46,496 nucleotides of DNA from assembly GCF_007992495.1 (NCBI RefSeq), contig NZ_BKAJ01000114.1, positions 1 through 46,496 on the forward strand, in the 5' to 3' direction. The position numbers were made by a program, and so were the translations under genes. Position 1 is the stretch's first letter; each line of letters opens with the position of its first letter. Shown here piece by piece: positions 32,491 through 41,115 of the stretch. The notes below the pieces were generated by a model, which saw nothing but the letters and a program-made list of their open reading frames with translations, was not told the origin of the DNA and did no database searches. Origin of the DNA: Reyranella soli. Its GTDB lineage: Bacteria > Pseudomonadota > Alphaproteobacteria > Reyranellales > Reyranellaceae.

Positions 32491-34179
32491 TCAGTTCGCG
32501 GCGCCCTTGAGCACGCTGAACGAGATAACCGGTTGCTCCGATAGCGATCGGTCGGTGAGGTTCTCGACCGTGATGGTGAAGCCCCTGTCCTCCACGGCGG
32601 TGACCTCCGCTCTGTAGCCGTTCGCCGTGCCGCCACGCGCCACGACGACGACCGGAATGTCCGTCGCCGAGACGGTCGCGTTCGAAACGGCGAAGCTCAC
32701 CTTCGCTCCCGCGGCCAGAGCCGCATTGTTCATCGTGATGAAGCCGGTGAGCTTGTTCAGCGTCACGCGCGTGGCCTTCGAGGTCGTCTGGACGGCCATG
32801 CCGCCAACCCCGGCGCCGGTCGCATAGCCGAGCCCTTCGCCGTTGGCGTTGTTCACGAGCAGACTCCTGAACTTCGTGCTGCCGGCATGGTCCAGCGACC
32901 ACATCGTTCCGCCGGAAAGGGTGCCGATGTCGGCGACGAGCGATCCGGCGGCCGGCGTATGGGCATGGGCTCCGACGTAGAGGGCGCGGGTGACGAATTC
33001 CTTCTCGTACCACGCCGGCATCATCGCACAGCCGAAGCCAACAACGTTCAGCTTCTGCCAGTAGTTCTCCGGCAGCCTGGTGAAGGTCGGCGATACGATC
33101 GTCGGGAAGCCGTGTGGGTCCTTGGTGTACTGCTTGCCGAATGTCCAGTCGGTGGCGTGGCTCGACGTCATCGAACCGTAGGAGTCGATGCGCGGGCTGA
33201 GGATCGTGACCCCCTCGAAGTATCCATCGAGGACGAAGCCGACGCAGCCCTTCGTGCTGACGTGGCCATAGAATCCGCCGACCTGCTGGAGGACCGAGGA
33301 CGCCCACGCGCCTTCCAGCTTGAACAGACAGGCGTCGCTGAGCTCAGCCGTCTCGGCGACCAGGTTAGTGAAGACATTGCCCTCGAAGCTCGCCGACTGT
33401 TGCGGCACGCCACGTTCCAGCGGCGCCTTGCCGTAAAAGCCGACGAGGTTGCTGGTTGACCACAGGTTCTGCCACGTATTCGTCTCACAGCAAGACAGCG
33501 CGGTATCGGTGTTGGTCACCTCGAGCTGATGTCCGGCGCCCCTGGTGAAGCCGCTGCATTGGAAACTTTCGTACCAGCCCTGGACCTGGTCCTGCCAGAG
33601 CACGCCACCCTTGCCGGCCGGGCTGCCGAGGACATTGCCGCGACCGCCGTTGATGATGATGTTCTTGCCTTGGCCTCGAACGTTGTTCGGGCCGGCTATG
33701 TTCGATTTGATCTGCAGGAACCAGCCGCTGCCCGAGTAGCTGAACCAGTTTCCGTTGAGCTCGACCCGGATCGTTCCTGAGTTGTCGCCCAGCCGTCCCG
33801 GGTCGATGGTCCAGGCATTCGCCGTGCCGCCCGGACCGCCGGAGAAGTGGAACGTGCCGGCGCCGCGTCCGAATCTCGACCCACCGATTGGCGGCAGCCA
33901 GATCGTGCCCCCCTTCGTCGCGTAGACGCCGCTCATCATGGCGGCGAAGGCGGCGGTGTTGTCGGTCGTGCCGTCGGCCACCGCTCCGTAGTCCAGCGGA
34001 TTGAAGAGGGGCCCCAGCGGCAGGGGCGCTGGCGGACGCGCCCCGCCGGCGGGCTTGCCGCCGGTCTGCGCGTGGACGGCCTGCGCCGCCAGTCCGAGAA
34101 CGGTGCCCAATGCCGCGGTGCCGATCACGGCCCTGCGCCGCGCAAAGACTTCACTGGACAGGCGTGTGCTCCGCTTCAT
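32491..34179 (-). CDS. Secreted right-handed beta-helix protein (pectate lyase/tail-spike-like)
   Basis: A 562-residue exported protein. The N-terminus (SSEVFARRRAVIGTAALGTVLGLAAQAVHAQ) is a signal peptide that could use the Tat route because of RRR before the hydrophobic stretch. FNPLDYGAVADGTTDNTAAFAAMM (about 60-83) is the entry motif of Pectate_lyase_3-like beta-helix proteins. The C-terminal 110 residues (VSATDIPVVVVARGGTANGYRAEVTAVEDRGFTITVENLTDRSL) look like a beta-sandwich of the kind found on phage tail spikes. It probably cuts or binds the polysaccharide made by the locus, as many EPS loci encode their own lyase or hydrolase. Catalytic residues cannot be named. Confidence 0.75.
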   Translation of the reverse strand: MKRSTRLSSEVFARRRAVIGTAALGTVLGLAAQAVHAQTGGKPAGGARPPAPLPLGPLFNPLDYGAVADGTTDNTAAFAAMMSGVYATKGGTIWLPPIGGSRFGRGAGTFHFSGGPGGTANAWTIDPGRLGDNSGTIRVELNGNWFSYSGSGWFLQIKSNIAGPNNVRGQGKNIIINGGRGNVLGSPAGKGGVLWQDQVQGWYESFQCSGFTRGAGHQLEVTNTDTALSCCETNTWQNLWSTSNLVGFYGKAPLERGVPQQSASFEGNVFTNLVAETAELSDACLFKLEGAWASSVLQQVGGFYGHVSTKGCVGFVLDGYFEGVTILSPRIDSYGSMTSSHATDWTFGKQYTKDPHGFPTIVSPTFTRLPENYWQKLNVVGFGCAMMPAWYEKEFVTRALYVGAHAHTPAAGSLVADIGTLSGGTMWSLDHAGSTKFRSLLVNNANGEGLGYATGAGVGGMAVQTTSKATRVTLNKLTGFITMNNAALAAGAKVSFAVSNATVSATDIPVVVVARGGTANGYRAEVTAVEDRGFTITVENLTDRSLSEQPVISFSVLKGAAN

Positions 34180-34217
34180 GCCAAGCCTCCATTGCAGGGT
34201 ACGGCAGAGAAAGATCG

Positions 34218-34970
34218 TCAGGCCGGCGGGGAGGAGATGACCTCTTCGCTCTTCCTGGCGCGTTTCTCGAAGACGATCTGATAGTCGCCGTTCCTTAGAT
34301 CGTGCCGGCCGAGCGTCAGCGCGTTCATTGCCGCGACGGTTCCGGAGAGCAGCCGTCCCAGCGCGGGCCTTCGTTCCTCCAGGCTGGCATAGACCCAGTG
34401 CGGGAATTCGCGGAAGTAGATCGTCGAGAATCCCAGCTGATCGCAGAACGCGATCAACTTCTTCGGATGCACCAGCGGGTGGTAGACGGTGCGGAACGGA
34501 GCGTGTCCGGGCTGCCCGGCCGTGGCGCTACCCATGACGTGCCGGTAGAACCAGACATGGAACCAGTGAGGCGAGTACTTGGTCACAAGGCCGGAGAACG
34601 AGGCCGGATGGGGGGCTCCGATGAACAGGACGCCGCCGGGCGCGAGCATCTCGCCGAAGAGCCGGATCGCCTGTTCGGGGTGATCCAGATGCTCGATGAC
34701 CTGGTTGCAGACGACCAGGTCGAAACTGTCCGGGGGGAATGAGTAGGTCTGGATATCGCCCTGGATCTTGATGTCGGCATACGTGTTGTTGTTCAGTTGC
34801 ACTTTATCGATATCGACCACCGAGATCGTCGAGGCGACGAGCAGCGAAGGCGGCAGGAGGGACAGCGATCCGCCTCCGGCCTCGTAGATGCGGGCATGGC
34901 TGCCCCGCAGCCTGGCGGCGATCAGTTCGCCTGCCCGACGCGAGGCTGTCTCGTAGCTCGTCGTTCCCAT
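34218..34970 (-). CDS. SAM-dependent methyltransferase (Methyltransf_11-like)
   Basis: A 250-residue class I methyltransferase. Residues 28-35 (YEAGGGSL) are motif I in a loose form, VVDIDKVQLNNNTY the acidic loop, and SFPPDSFDLVVCNQVIEHLDHPEQAIRLFGEMLAPGGVLFIGAPHP motifs II-III. The C-terminal half contains a membrane-proximal aromatic stretch (YSPHWFHVWFYRHVMG). The ATG at 34970 shares one base with the previous stop (TGATG), so it is coupled to the TIM-barrel gene upstream. Probably it acts on a sugar nucleotide or lipid-linked sugar. Confidence 0.85.
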   Translation of the reverse strand: MGTTSYETASRRAGELIAARLRGSHARIYEAGGGSLSLLPPSLLVASTISVVDIDKVQLNNNTYADIKIQGDIQTYSFPPDSFDLVVCNQVIEHLDHPEQAIRLFGEMLAPGGVLFIGAPHPASFSGLVTKYSPHWFHVWFYRHVMGSATAGQPGHAPFRTVYHPLVHPKKLIAFCDQLGFSTIYFREFPHWVYASLEERRPALGRLLSGTVAAMNALTLGRHDLRNGDYQIVFEKRARKSEEVISSPPA

Positions 34971-35884
34971 CACACTGTCCCGGCGCTGAGTGCGCGGCGC
35001 TCCTGACTTGCGGCGGGCCAGTACCTGTCCACGAGCTCGCAGGTATGGCGGATGTTGGCGCCGCGCGATGCGCCGAACACGATCGATGCGATGTTGGGCT
35101 GGCCGCATACCCATTTGATCGCCTCCTCCGGCGGGATCGCACCCGAGGCGAAAACTGACATGGCTATGGCGCGAAAGCGGCCCGACCGCAGGACCCGCTC
35201 ATTCGCTTCGAGGCCGCCGGACATGCGAAAGCCGAGCTTGTTGATGTTCGCGCAGATGATCGGATTGTCGATGCCGACCTCCTCGAGCACGGGCAGGAGG
35301 CGCGGCATGTTCATTGTTATGAAGCCCGGCTCAGCACGATATCGGTCGCGGACCTGGTCGGCGAATATTCGGAACGCCTGTTTGGCGCCAAGCCCAAGCA
35401 GCAGGTCGACGACGATGTTCTGCAGGAAGATGACCGGCGTGCTCAGCCCCCGGAACATCTTCATCTCGGCGTCCATGAGAGGCGCCGCCAGGCCCTCGAG
35501 GTCCTTTCGCGCGACGGCCATGCCGCCGCGCAGGATGGCGCTGAGGCGGCCCTCGTCGGGAAGGAATCGCTTGAGGGCGCCAAACATCCCTTCCTCGGTG
35601 ACGGCATTGGCATATTTGTGCGCGTACGGCATCGAAGGATAGAAGGTGAACTCCTTGTAGCGCTCGGGGTTTGCACGCATGCGATCGCAGATCGCCGAGA
35701 TCCGGTCGTGAGTCGTGCACATGAAGGTCCGGACGCCTGCATCCAGCGCGGCATCGAGCACTTCCATGACGGCCGCCGCGTCGCGGAAACGCATTGCCTG
35801 CGCGCGCGCCTTGTCCTCGGACATGTGGTTCACGCCGAAGAACTGATTGTCGCCGAACAGGAGCCTGTCCAACTTCGCCCTCAT
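34970..35884 (-). CDS. TIM-barrel protein of unknown function in EPS locus
   Basis: A 304-residue protein beginning MRAKLDRLLFGDNQFFGVNHMSEDKARAQAMRF. It continues AAVMEVLDAALDAGVRTFMCTTHDRISAICDRM and ends AIAMSVFASGAIPPEEAIKWVCGQPNIASIVFGASRGANIRHTCELVDRYW. The last motif, a phosphate-binding-like GAS loop near the C-terminus, and the alternating strand/helix pattern resemble the aldo-keto-reductase-type barrel. The usual Asp-Tyr-Lys-His set is not evident. It overlaps the Gfo/Idh gene (ATGA) and the methyltransferase gene. A role in making a special sugar precursor is inferred from this tight coupling. Confidence 0.6.
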   Translation of the reverse strand: MRAKLDRLLFGDNQFFGVNHMSEDKARAQAMRFRDAAAVMEVLDAALDAGVRTFMCTTHDRISAICDRMRANPERYKEFTFYPSMPYAHKYANAVTEEGMFGALKRFLPDEGRLSAILRGGMAVARKDLEGLAAPLMDAEMKMFRGLSTPVIFLQNIVVDLLLGLGAKQAFRIFADQVRDRYRAEPGFITMNMPRLLPVLEEVGIDNPIICANINKLGFRMSGGLEANERVLRSGRFRAIAMSVFASGAIPPEEAIKWVCGQPNIASIVFGASRGANIRHTCELVDRYWPAASQERRALSAGTV

Positions 35885-36987
35885 GCTTGCCGGGAAAAGA
35901 ACGGTGCAGATGCCTTTGCGAAGAATCGCGAGACGCCTTTCGCTGCAGTTGCGTCCGGACGCCGATCAGACGAATCGTCCGCCAGCAGCATGGCAATCAC
36001 GCGATCCGTCTGGCTGGCGCTCTCGAAGCAGCTCTCGCCGCCCGGCCGCCTGCCGGCGACGGCCGCCACGAAGTGGTCGAGTTGGGCTGAATATTCTTCG
36101 CCGCGCAGGTAGAACCAGACCGGCGCCGCCAGATGCGTGGTCGAGCGCATGTTCCACCCCTGCTGATAGTCCGGCAGTGGGCCGCATGGCTCCCGGAGAT
36201 AGGCCTGGACTTCCTGGCGATCGGCGGAAATCCGACCGTTCGTGCCCCACAAGGTCAGCTTGGTCGTCATCTTGCGCTGGGACTCGTCGCACCAGTTGAC
36301 CGAAAGCTGTGCCGTCAGCCCGGCGGGCCGGTCGTAGTACAGCGTCGAGTAGACTTCGTCGTCGGTATCCCGGGAAAAGACCTTGCCGATCGACGTGCCG
36401 CCCACATGCGCCGGCATCCCGAAGTACCAATTCAGCAAGTTTATGGGATGTGCTGCATAGTCGTAGAGGCAGCCACCGCCGGTGCTGCGCCGGCTGCGCC
36501 ACGTCGAGCCTTTCGGCCGGAGCACGACGGGGCCGTAGGCTTCCGCCAAGGCGTGTGTGATCTGTCCGATGGCGTCCGCCTCGATCAGCCGCTTCACTTC
36601 CCTGAAGGTGCTGGTGAAGCGATAGTGATAACCGACCTGATGCACCACGTCCCGGCTCTGGGCCAGGGCGGCCAGTTCCGCCGACTGGTCGGGAGCGAGG
36701 GTCAGGGGCTTTTCGCAGAACACGCTGATGCCGCGGTCGAGCGCCGTTCTTGCCATTTCGTAGTGGTGTGCCGAGGGCGTCGCGAGAACCAGCGCGGCGG
36801 GCGAGGCCTCATCCAGCATCCTCGAGAAATCGGAATGCACGTTGACGCCGGTGTTCTTGTTCAGGATGTCGAGCAGGTATTGCGCCGTGTCGCATACAGC
36901 TACCACGTCGACATCCATGTGAGCCTTCAGGATGGACAGATGGGAGATGCCCATCTTCCCGAGGCCGGCGACGGCGATGCGAACCAT
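35881..36987 (-). CDS. Gfo/Idh/MocA family oxidoreductase
   Basis: A 368-residue NAD(P)-dependent sugar dehydrogenase. The Rossmann motif is AVAGLGKMGISHLSIL (5-20) and the catalytic EKP is in FCEKPLTLAP (90-99). DYAAHPINLLNWYFG supplies the conserved H-x-x-D-like region. Enzymes of this family in EPS loci oxidise or epimerise nucleotide sugars. It heads a minus-strand operon with the TIM-barrel protein and a methyltransferase, suggesting a three-step modification of one sugar. Its promoter lies in the motif-containing gap to the divergent epimerase gene. Confidence 0.9.
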   Translation of the reverse strand: MVRIAVAGLGKMGISHLSILKAHMDVDVVAVCDTAQYLLDILNKNTGVNVHSDFSRMLDEASPAALVLATPSAHHYEMARTALDRGISVFCEKPLTLAPDQSAELAALAQSRDVVHQVGYHYRFTSTFREVKRLIEADAIGQITHALAEAYGPVVLRPKGSTWRSRRSTGGGCLYDYAAHPINLLNWYFGMPAHVGGTSIGKVFSRDTDDEVYSTLYYDRPAGLTAQLSVNWCDESQRKMTTKLTLWGTNGRISADRQEVQAYLREPCGPLPDYQQGWNMRSTTHLAAPVWFYLRGEEYSAQLDHFVAAVAGRRPGGESCFESASQTDRVIAMLLADDSSDRRPDATAAKGVSRFFAKASAPFFSRQA

Positions 36988-37165
36988 GCTGATCCTGCAG
37001 ATGTAGGGTCTCGCCCGATCGTTTTCTTATCGTTGTTAACGATATGCAGTCTGACGAATGGGCGCCGGCTGAAAGTGTGTCAAAGTTGGGACTACGGTTG
37101 CCGACTGATAAGAAAAACGTAAAGTGGCTGCGGGGACTATTTTTCGTCCAGCGGCGGGACCAGCT
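36988..37165. promoter_or_regulatory. Divergent EPS promoter region with inverted TTTTCTTATC copies
   Basis: Between the Gfo/Idh gene (minus) and the epimerase gene (plus) lie TTTTCTTATC at 37022-37031 and its reverse complement GATAAGAAAA at 37107-37116, so each faces inward. Overlapping the first is ATCGTT-GTT-AACGAT (37029-37043), a 15-bp inverted repeat. The same 10-mer occurs at 26109, and nine of its ten bases at 38172. Confidence 0.6.
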
Positions 37166-38146
37166 ATGCGGTATCTCGTTACGGGTGGCTGCGGTTTCAT
37201 CGGGTCCCATCTCGTCGACGCGCTGATCGAGCGGGGCGACGAGGTCGTCGTTCTCGACGACCTGTCATCGGGCCGGTTGCAGAATTTGAACAAGCGGGCG
37301 TCGCTTCTGCCGGGCTCTGTCCTCGACCCCGCCCTCGTGCGACGTGGAGTTCGCGACATTCAGGCGTGCATCCATCTGGCGGCCATTGCTTCTGTTACGC
37401 GGTCGGCCGAAGACTGGGTCGGCAGCCATAATGTCAACCAGACGGGCCTGATCGCGGTGCTGGACGCGTTGCGTCAGGCGAAGCTGTCGGTCCCGGTCGT
37501 CTATGCATCATCAGCGGCGGTCTACGGCGACCAGCGGCATGTGCCGATCGCCGAGACCGCGAGTCCGATGCCGCTGTCGGCATACGGCGCGGACAAACTG
37601 TGCTGCGAGGTGCAGGCCCGCACAGCGGCACGCTCATGCGGACTTCCGAGCCTCGGGTTGCGCTTTTTCAACGTATACGGTCCGCGGCAGGACCCTGCTT
37701 CGCCGTACTCGGGCGTAATTTCGATCTTCGCGCGATCGTTGCTGGAGGGCTTGCCCTTGACGATCTTCGGCGACGGATTGCAGACGAGGGATTTCGTCTT
37801 TGTCGGCGACGTCGTCGCCTGTGTGCTGGCGGCGGTCGGCAAGGCTTCCCTGAAGGCCGATGTTCTCAACGTCTGTACCGGGACGGCAACGACCGTGGCG
37901 CAGCTCGCTGCGGCGGTCATGAGCGCCGGGCGCGCGTCCGTTCCGGTGATGTACAGGGAGGCCAGGGCGGGCGACATCAGGCATTCCGTGGGATCGCCAT
38001 TTCGCGCGGTCGCGGAGCTCGGTCGCGAGAATCGCACGCCATTGGATGTCGGCCTGGGCCGAACGCTGGGCTGGCTCTGCGAGCTGGATCACGACCGGTC
38101 GTCAAAGCCGGGTGTGAGTGGCCACACCAGCCGCCGATTGGCGTGA
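37166..38146 (+). CDS. NAD-dependent epimerase/dehydratase (UDP-sugar 4-epimerase-like)
   Basis: A 326-residue extended SDR enzyme. MRYLVTGGCGFIGSHLVDAL carries the TGxxGxxG motif. YASSAAVYG (113-121) supplies Ser, and SAYGADK gives Tyr140 and Lys144, the catalytic YxxxK pair. LRFFNVYGPRQDP and DVLNVCTGTATTVAQLA are typical of UDP-glucose/GlcNAc 4-epimerases and dehydratases. It should provide an activated sugar for the polysaccharide. The ATG at 37166 starts the Rossmann motif at once; its ribosome site (GGGAC) is weak. It stands alone on the plus strand, 190 bp before the WcaJ-like gene. Confidence 0.9.
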   Translation: MRYLVTGGCGFIGSHLVDALIERGDEVVVLDDLSSGRLQNLNKRASLLPGSVLDPALVRRGVRDIQACIHLAAIASVTRSAEDWVGSHNVNQTGLIAVLDALRQAKLSVPVVYASSAAVYGDQRHVPIAETASPMPLSAYGADKLCCEVQARTAARSCGLPSLGLRFFNVYGPRQDPASPYSGVISIFARSLLEGLPLTIFGDGLQTRDFVFVGDVVACVLAAVGKASLKADVLNVCTGTATTVAQLAAAVMSAGRASVPVMYREARAGDIRHSVGSPFRAVAELGRENRTPLDVGLGRTLGWLCELDHDRSSKPGVSGHTSRRLA

Positions 38147-38336
38147 GTCTCATTCTTAATTTTTTCTTTTCTTTTCTTATGGTCGGGTTTATGCAGGTTC
38201 GGCCATGCCCCTCATGCCGCGGACCGGCGAGCAGGATTCGAAAAGCAAGGATCGGAGAAGGGCGGCAACGGTAGCTGTTCGTGGTTGAGTGCCGGTCGAG
38301 CGGAGCGCTTGACGACTTGCGACAGCAGGAGAAGCG
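38147..38336 (+). promoter_or_regulatory. Upstream region of the initiating transferase with TTTTCTTTTCTTAT motif
   Basis: A T-rich tract at 38158-38180 contains TTTTCTTTTCTTAT (38167-38180), identical to 26104-26117. It lies 156 bp before the ATG. AGGAG 6 nt before the start at 38337 is the ribosome site. No gene is seen in this gap. Confidence 0.5.
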
Positions 38337-39803
38337 ATGCCCAGCGATGGCAGCTTGATGCGTCGTGGCACGGTCGGCGTTTTCGGGGTGTTCCGAGCGG
38401 CGCCCTTCGCCTCATCGCCGGCATCCTACGTCGATCTCGAGACGCGCCTGCCGGGTCTGCTGCGCGTTTCTGACTGGTTCGGCATCGCAATCCTGGGATT
38501 GACGATCGGCGCGCTCTTCTCGTCACGCGGTACCGGTTCGTTGACCCATTCGCTTGGGGTCGTTCTCGGTGCGACGGCCACCGTGAACTTCTTGCATCTC
38601 GCGCATGCCTACTCGATGGAGAGTGCCGCCCGGCTGGCGGTTCAATTGACCAAGGTTGCGGTCGCCTGGACCGGCGCGTTTTTTGCGGTGGCGCTCATAA
38701 CCGTCGTTTCGGGGCACTCCTGGGAATTTTGGGGCGGTTGGACCTTCCTGTGGTTTGCCGGCGCCCTGTCGTTCCTGGCTGCCACCAGATACCTCGCGAG
38801 TGGACGAATCCGGCGATGGAGGAGAGAAGGCCGGTTGGTTCGCAGGCTTGCGGTGTTCGGGGCGGGGCGGGAGGCTGTCGATCTCGCGCAGCGGTTGAGG
38901 CAGGGCGGCGAGGAGGCGCATCTCGTCGGCGTGTTCATCGATGGTGACATTGCGCCGACCATCGGCAGCGTCGCGGGCGACGGCGATTGCCTGGTGGCGC
39001 TGGCCGATGCGGGGAGCGTGGATGAAATCGTCGTCGCCATGCCCTGGCGGTCTCCCGGCGCTTTGAACCACGCGCTGTCGAAGTTCGCGGCGTGTCAGGT
39101 CGAAGTCAGGGTTGATGCCGGCATTCCTGAAATTGACTATCCGCCGACGGAGTTCAGCCTGCTGGCCGGAATACCGACGTTGAAGGTGCAGCGGCGGCCT
39201 CTGACGGGATGGGGCGCTCCCTTGAAGCGCTTCGAGGACCTCGCCCTGACGCTGATCCTGCTAGTCGGGCTCTTGCCTGTTCTGCTCATCATCGCACTAC
39301 TGGTCAAAATCGACAGCCGCGGTCCTGTGCTGTTTCGCCAGGAGCGCTATGGCGTCAACAACCAGCGCATCTGGATCTTCAAGTTCCGGAGCATGCATCG
39401 CGATCCGGATCCGGATCCGGACGTTCCTCCGGCCCGCCGCAAGGATCCTCGGGTCACGCGCGTCGGCGGCTTCCTGCGGCGGACCAGCCTCGACGAGCTG
39501 CCGCAACTGTTCAACGTGCTGCGCGGTGAAATGTCGTTGGTCGGACCCAGGCCGCATGCCGCGGTTCACAACGAAAAGTACGCCCGCCTCATCGAAGGCT
39601 ATCTCGGGCGCCACCGCATGAAACCCGGCATCACCGGTTGGGCGCAGGTCAACGGGCTGCGAGGTGCAATCGGAAGGATCGAGGAGATGAAGCGACGGCT
39701 CGAGTACGATCGCTACTACATGGCCAACTGGTCGCTGCTGCTGGACATCAAGATTCTGCTGATGACCATCCCCGCCGTCTTCCGGGGTACCAACGCCTAC
39801 TGA
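38337..39803 (+). CDS. Undecaprenyl-phosphate sugar-1-phosphate transferase (WcaJ-like, EPS initiating enzyme)
   Basis: A 488-residue polyprenyl glycosylphosphotransferase. The first about 150 residues contain four to five transmembrane helices. A Rossmann-like CoA-binding-type domain follows (VRRLAVFGAGREAVDLAQRLRQGG). The C-terminal catalytic domain starts KRFEDLALTLILLVGLLPVLLIIALLVKIDSRGPVLFRQERYG. It continues with FKFRSMHRD, RRTSLDELPQLFNVLRGEMSLVGPRPHA and MKPGITGWAQVNGLRG, all family signatures. It transfers a hexose-1-phosphate to undecaprenyl phosphate, the first step of repeat-unit assembly. An in-frame GATCCG triplet repeat at 39402-39419 encodes DPDPDP in the active-site loop. 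AGGAG supports the start. Confidence 0.93.
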   Translation: MPSDGSLMRRGTVGVFGVFRAAPFASSPASYVDLETRLPGLLRVSDWFGIAILGLTIGALFSSRGTGSLTHSLGVVLGATATVNFLHLAHAYSMESAARLAVQLTKVAVAWTGAFFAVALITVVSGHSWEFWGGWTFLWFAGALSFLAATRYLASGRIRRWRREGRLVRRLAVFGAGREAVDLAQRLRQGGEEAHLVGVFIDGDIAPTIGSVAGDGDCLVALADAGSVDEIVVAMPWRSPGALNHALSKFAACQVEVRVDAGIPEIDYPPTEFSLLAGIPTLKVQRRPLTGWGAPLKRFEDLALTLILLVGLLPVLLIIALLVKIDSRGPVLFRQERYGVNNQRIWIFKFRSMHRDPDPDPDVPPARRKDPRVTRVGGFLRRTSLDELPQLFNVLRGEMSLVGPRPHAAVHNEKYARLIEGYLGRHRMKPGITGWAQVNGLRGAIGRIEEMKRRLEYDRYYMANWSLLLDIKILLMTIPAVFRGTNAY

Positions 39804-39815
39804 AATGGCCGCGAG

Positions 39816-40334
39816 TCAGCCTGACAGGCGGCGGACGGCCTGGCTTCGTTTCGCATTGCCGAGGAGGCGCTCCAGTTCCAGACGCGTCCGGGCGCTTCCC
39901 CACAGTAGGCGATCGGTTGCGTCCAGCAAGGCCTGGTAGTTCTCCTCGCTGTCATCCGCTGACAGAGACTCCATTGCGGTCAGGAAGGTCGCAATGTCGA
40001 TGTTGATGCGGCCCCAGACGTCCTTGACCGGAGAGTCGGCCGAGAAATTGCCCCGAGACGGCTTGGCTTGAGAGCGGACATTGGCGTTCGCAGGCCGGGT
40101 GGACCGACGGCTCGTCGCGATTGGCGTGACCAACGCGATCTTGCCCTGAGTATCGCGCTCCATCTTTCTCCGACCCTCACGGTTGGAAACGCGATTGACA
40201 ATGTACCGTATCGCAGGAGCGGTACAGTGATAACTCCGGGCGATCTGCGTGAAGCTCTCTCCGCTGTGGAAACGGGCGGCGATCTTCGGCCATTCGTCTT
40301 TTGCGATCTTCCCGCGAATCCTCACATTGCGCAA
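39816..40334 (-). CDS. Helix-turn-helix protein, putative EPS regulator
   Basis: A 172-residue protein (from TTG 40334) beginning RNVRIRGKIAKDEWPKIAARFHSGESFTQIARSYHCTAPAIRYIVNRVSNRE, a helix-turn-helix at about residues 24-47. The middle is basic and low in structure (RRSTRPANANVRSQAKPSRG). The C-terminal part is helical (INIDIATFLTAMESLSADDSEENYQALLDATDRLLWGSARTRLELERLL). The TTG has GAAGGA 9 nt upstream; an ATG at 40394 would add 20 residues without a clear ribosome site. It converges on the WcaJ gene with 12 bp between stops. A role in controlling the EPS locus is inferred from position only. The gap 40335-40611 shows nothing else. Confidence 0.65.
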   Translation of the reverse strand: MRNVRIRGKIAKDEWPKIAARFHSGESFTQIARSYHCTAPAIRYIVNRVSNREGRRKMERDTQGKIALVTPIATSRRSTRPANANVRSQAKPSRGNFSADSPVKDVWGRINIDIATFLTAMESLSADDSEENYQALLDATDRLLWGSARTRLELERLLGNAKRSQAVRRLSG

Positions 40335-40611
40335 AGGCGATAGTCCTTCATCTTGAGTTATAAGGTTAGACGTTCTCCAGCTGCGCAGCAACATACGTGA
40401 CAAAGCAGTGATCCGGGGGTGACGAATAGAGCACCGGTCGTGCGCTGCCGCCGCAGACACTTTCGAGTCGGGCAGGACACCGAAAGATCGTTCCCATGCC
40501 GCCCCAAAGTGGGCTGTATCTCTTTCGGATCAAAGAGTTTTTCTTGCACATCATGACGCTTGCGCCGCGTTGCCCCGGCTAGCCGGGAAAAGAACGAGGC
40601 TCGACCGGGGG

Positions 40612-40972
40612 ATGTCCAAGGTTTTACTTTTCGTGCTGCACTTTCTTTTCACCGGCTGCATCGTCGTTCTCGCAGCTGCGTGGTTGCCGGCAGATGCGAT
40701 GAGGCGAACTGCGCTGGGCGGTCATGCCGAGCGCCTGGGTGCCTATCTTGGGACAATGATCGTCATGGGTCTGGCGGTCCGAAAGGACCGTCCCTCCCGG
40801 TCAATGCAATCTCCTTGGCGCCTGGGCAGCGATCCTGAAAGCGGGACAAGCAGTGGCTCCACGACGTCACGCATGCATTGAGGATCTGGCCTTCAGCTGC
40901 CTGGGCATTGGCGTCGGCGGCTTCATTCTCTGGCGCGGCCGGCTTCGGATGCCGGTTTGGTTTGGGGTGTAG
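40612..40972 (+). pseudogene. VanZ-like membrane protein gene, frameshifted
   Basis: The first frame encodes SKVLLFVLHFLFTGCIVVLAAAWLPADAMRRTALGGHAERLGAYLGTMIVMGLAVRK, the N-terminal part of VanZ-like proteins with its His-containing loop. Near 40830 the coding frame changes. The next frame reads AILKAGQAVAPRRHACIEDLAFSCLGIGVGGFILWRGR, the C-terminal part with the family motif GRHAxxxD (here RRHACIED), and stops at TAG 40970-40972. One indel thus splits an otherwise recognisable gene of about 120 codons. Confidence 0.65.
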
Positions 40973-41115
40973 CGCAAGATTTCGCCTCTCTGCTGCAGTT
41001 GTCTGGCCCCGGGCCGCCCCAAGCGCACGCTATGCGTTCTCACAGCGCATATATATGCACTCATATTGCGAAAATCCGGTAGCCGATGCTAAAGTGCTGC
41101 CAAGGTTGGGAAAAA

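Noticed and set aside
39402..39419. GATCCG triple repeat as a phase-variation tract
   Set aside because: Six-base units keep the reading frame of the WcaJ gene, so changes in number would not switch it off.
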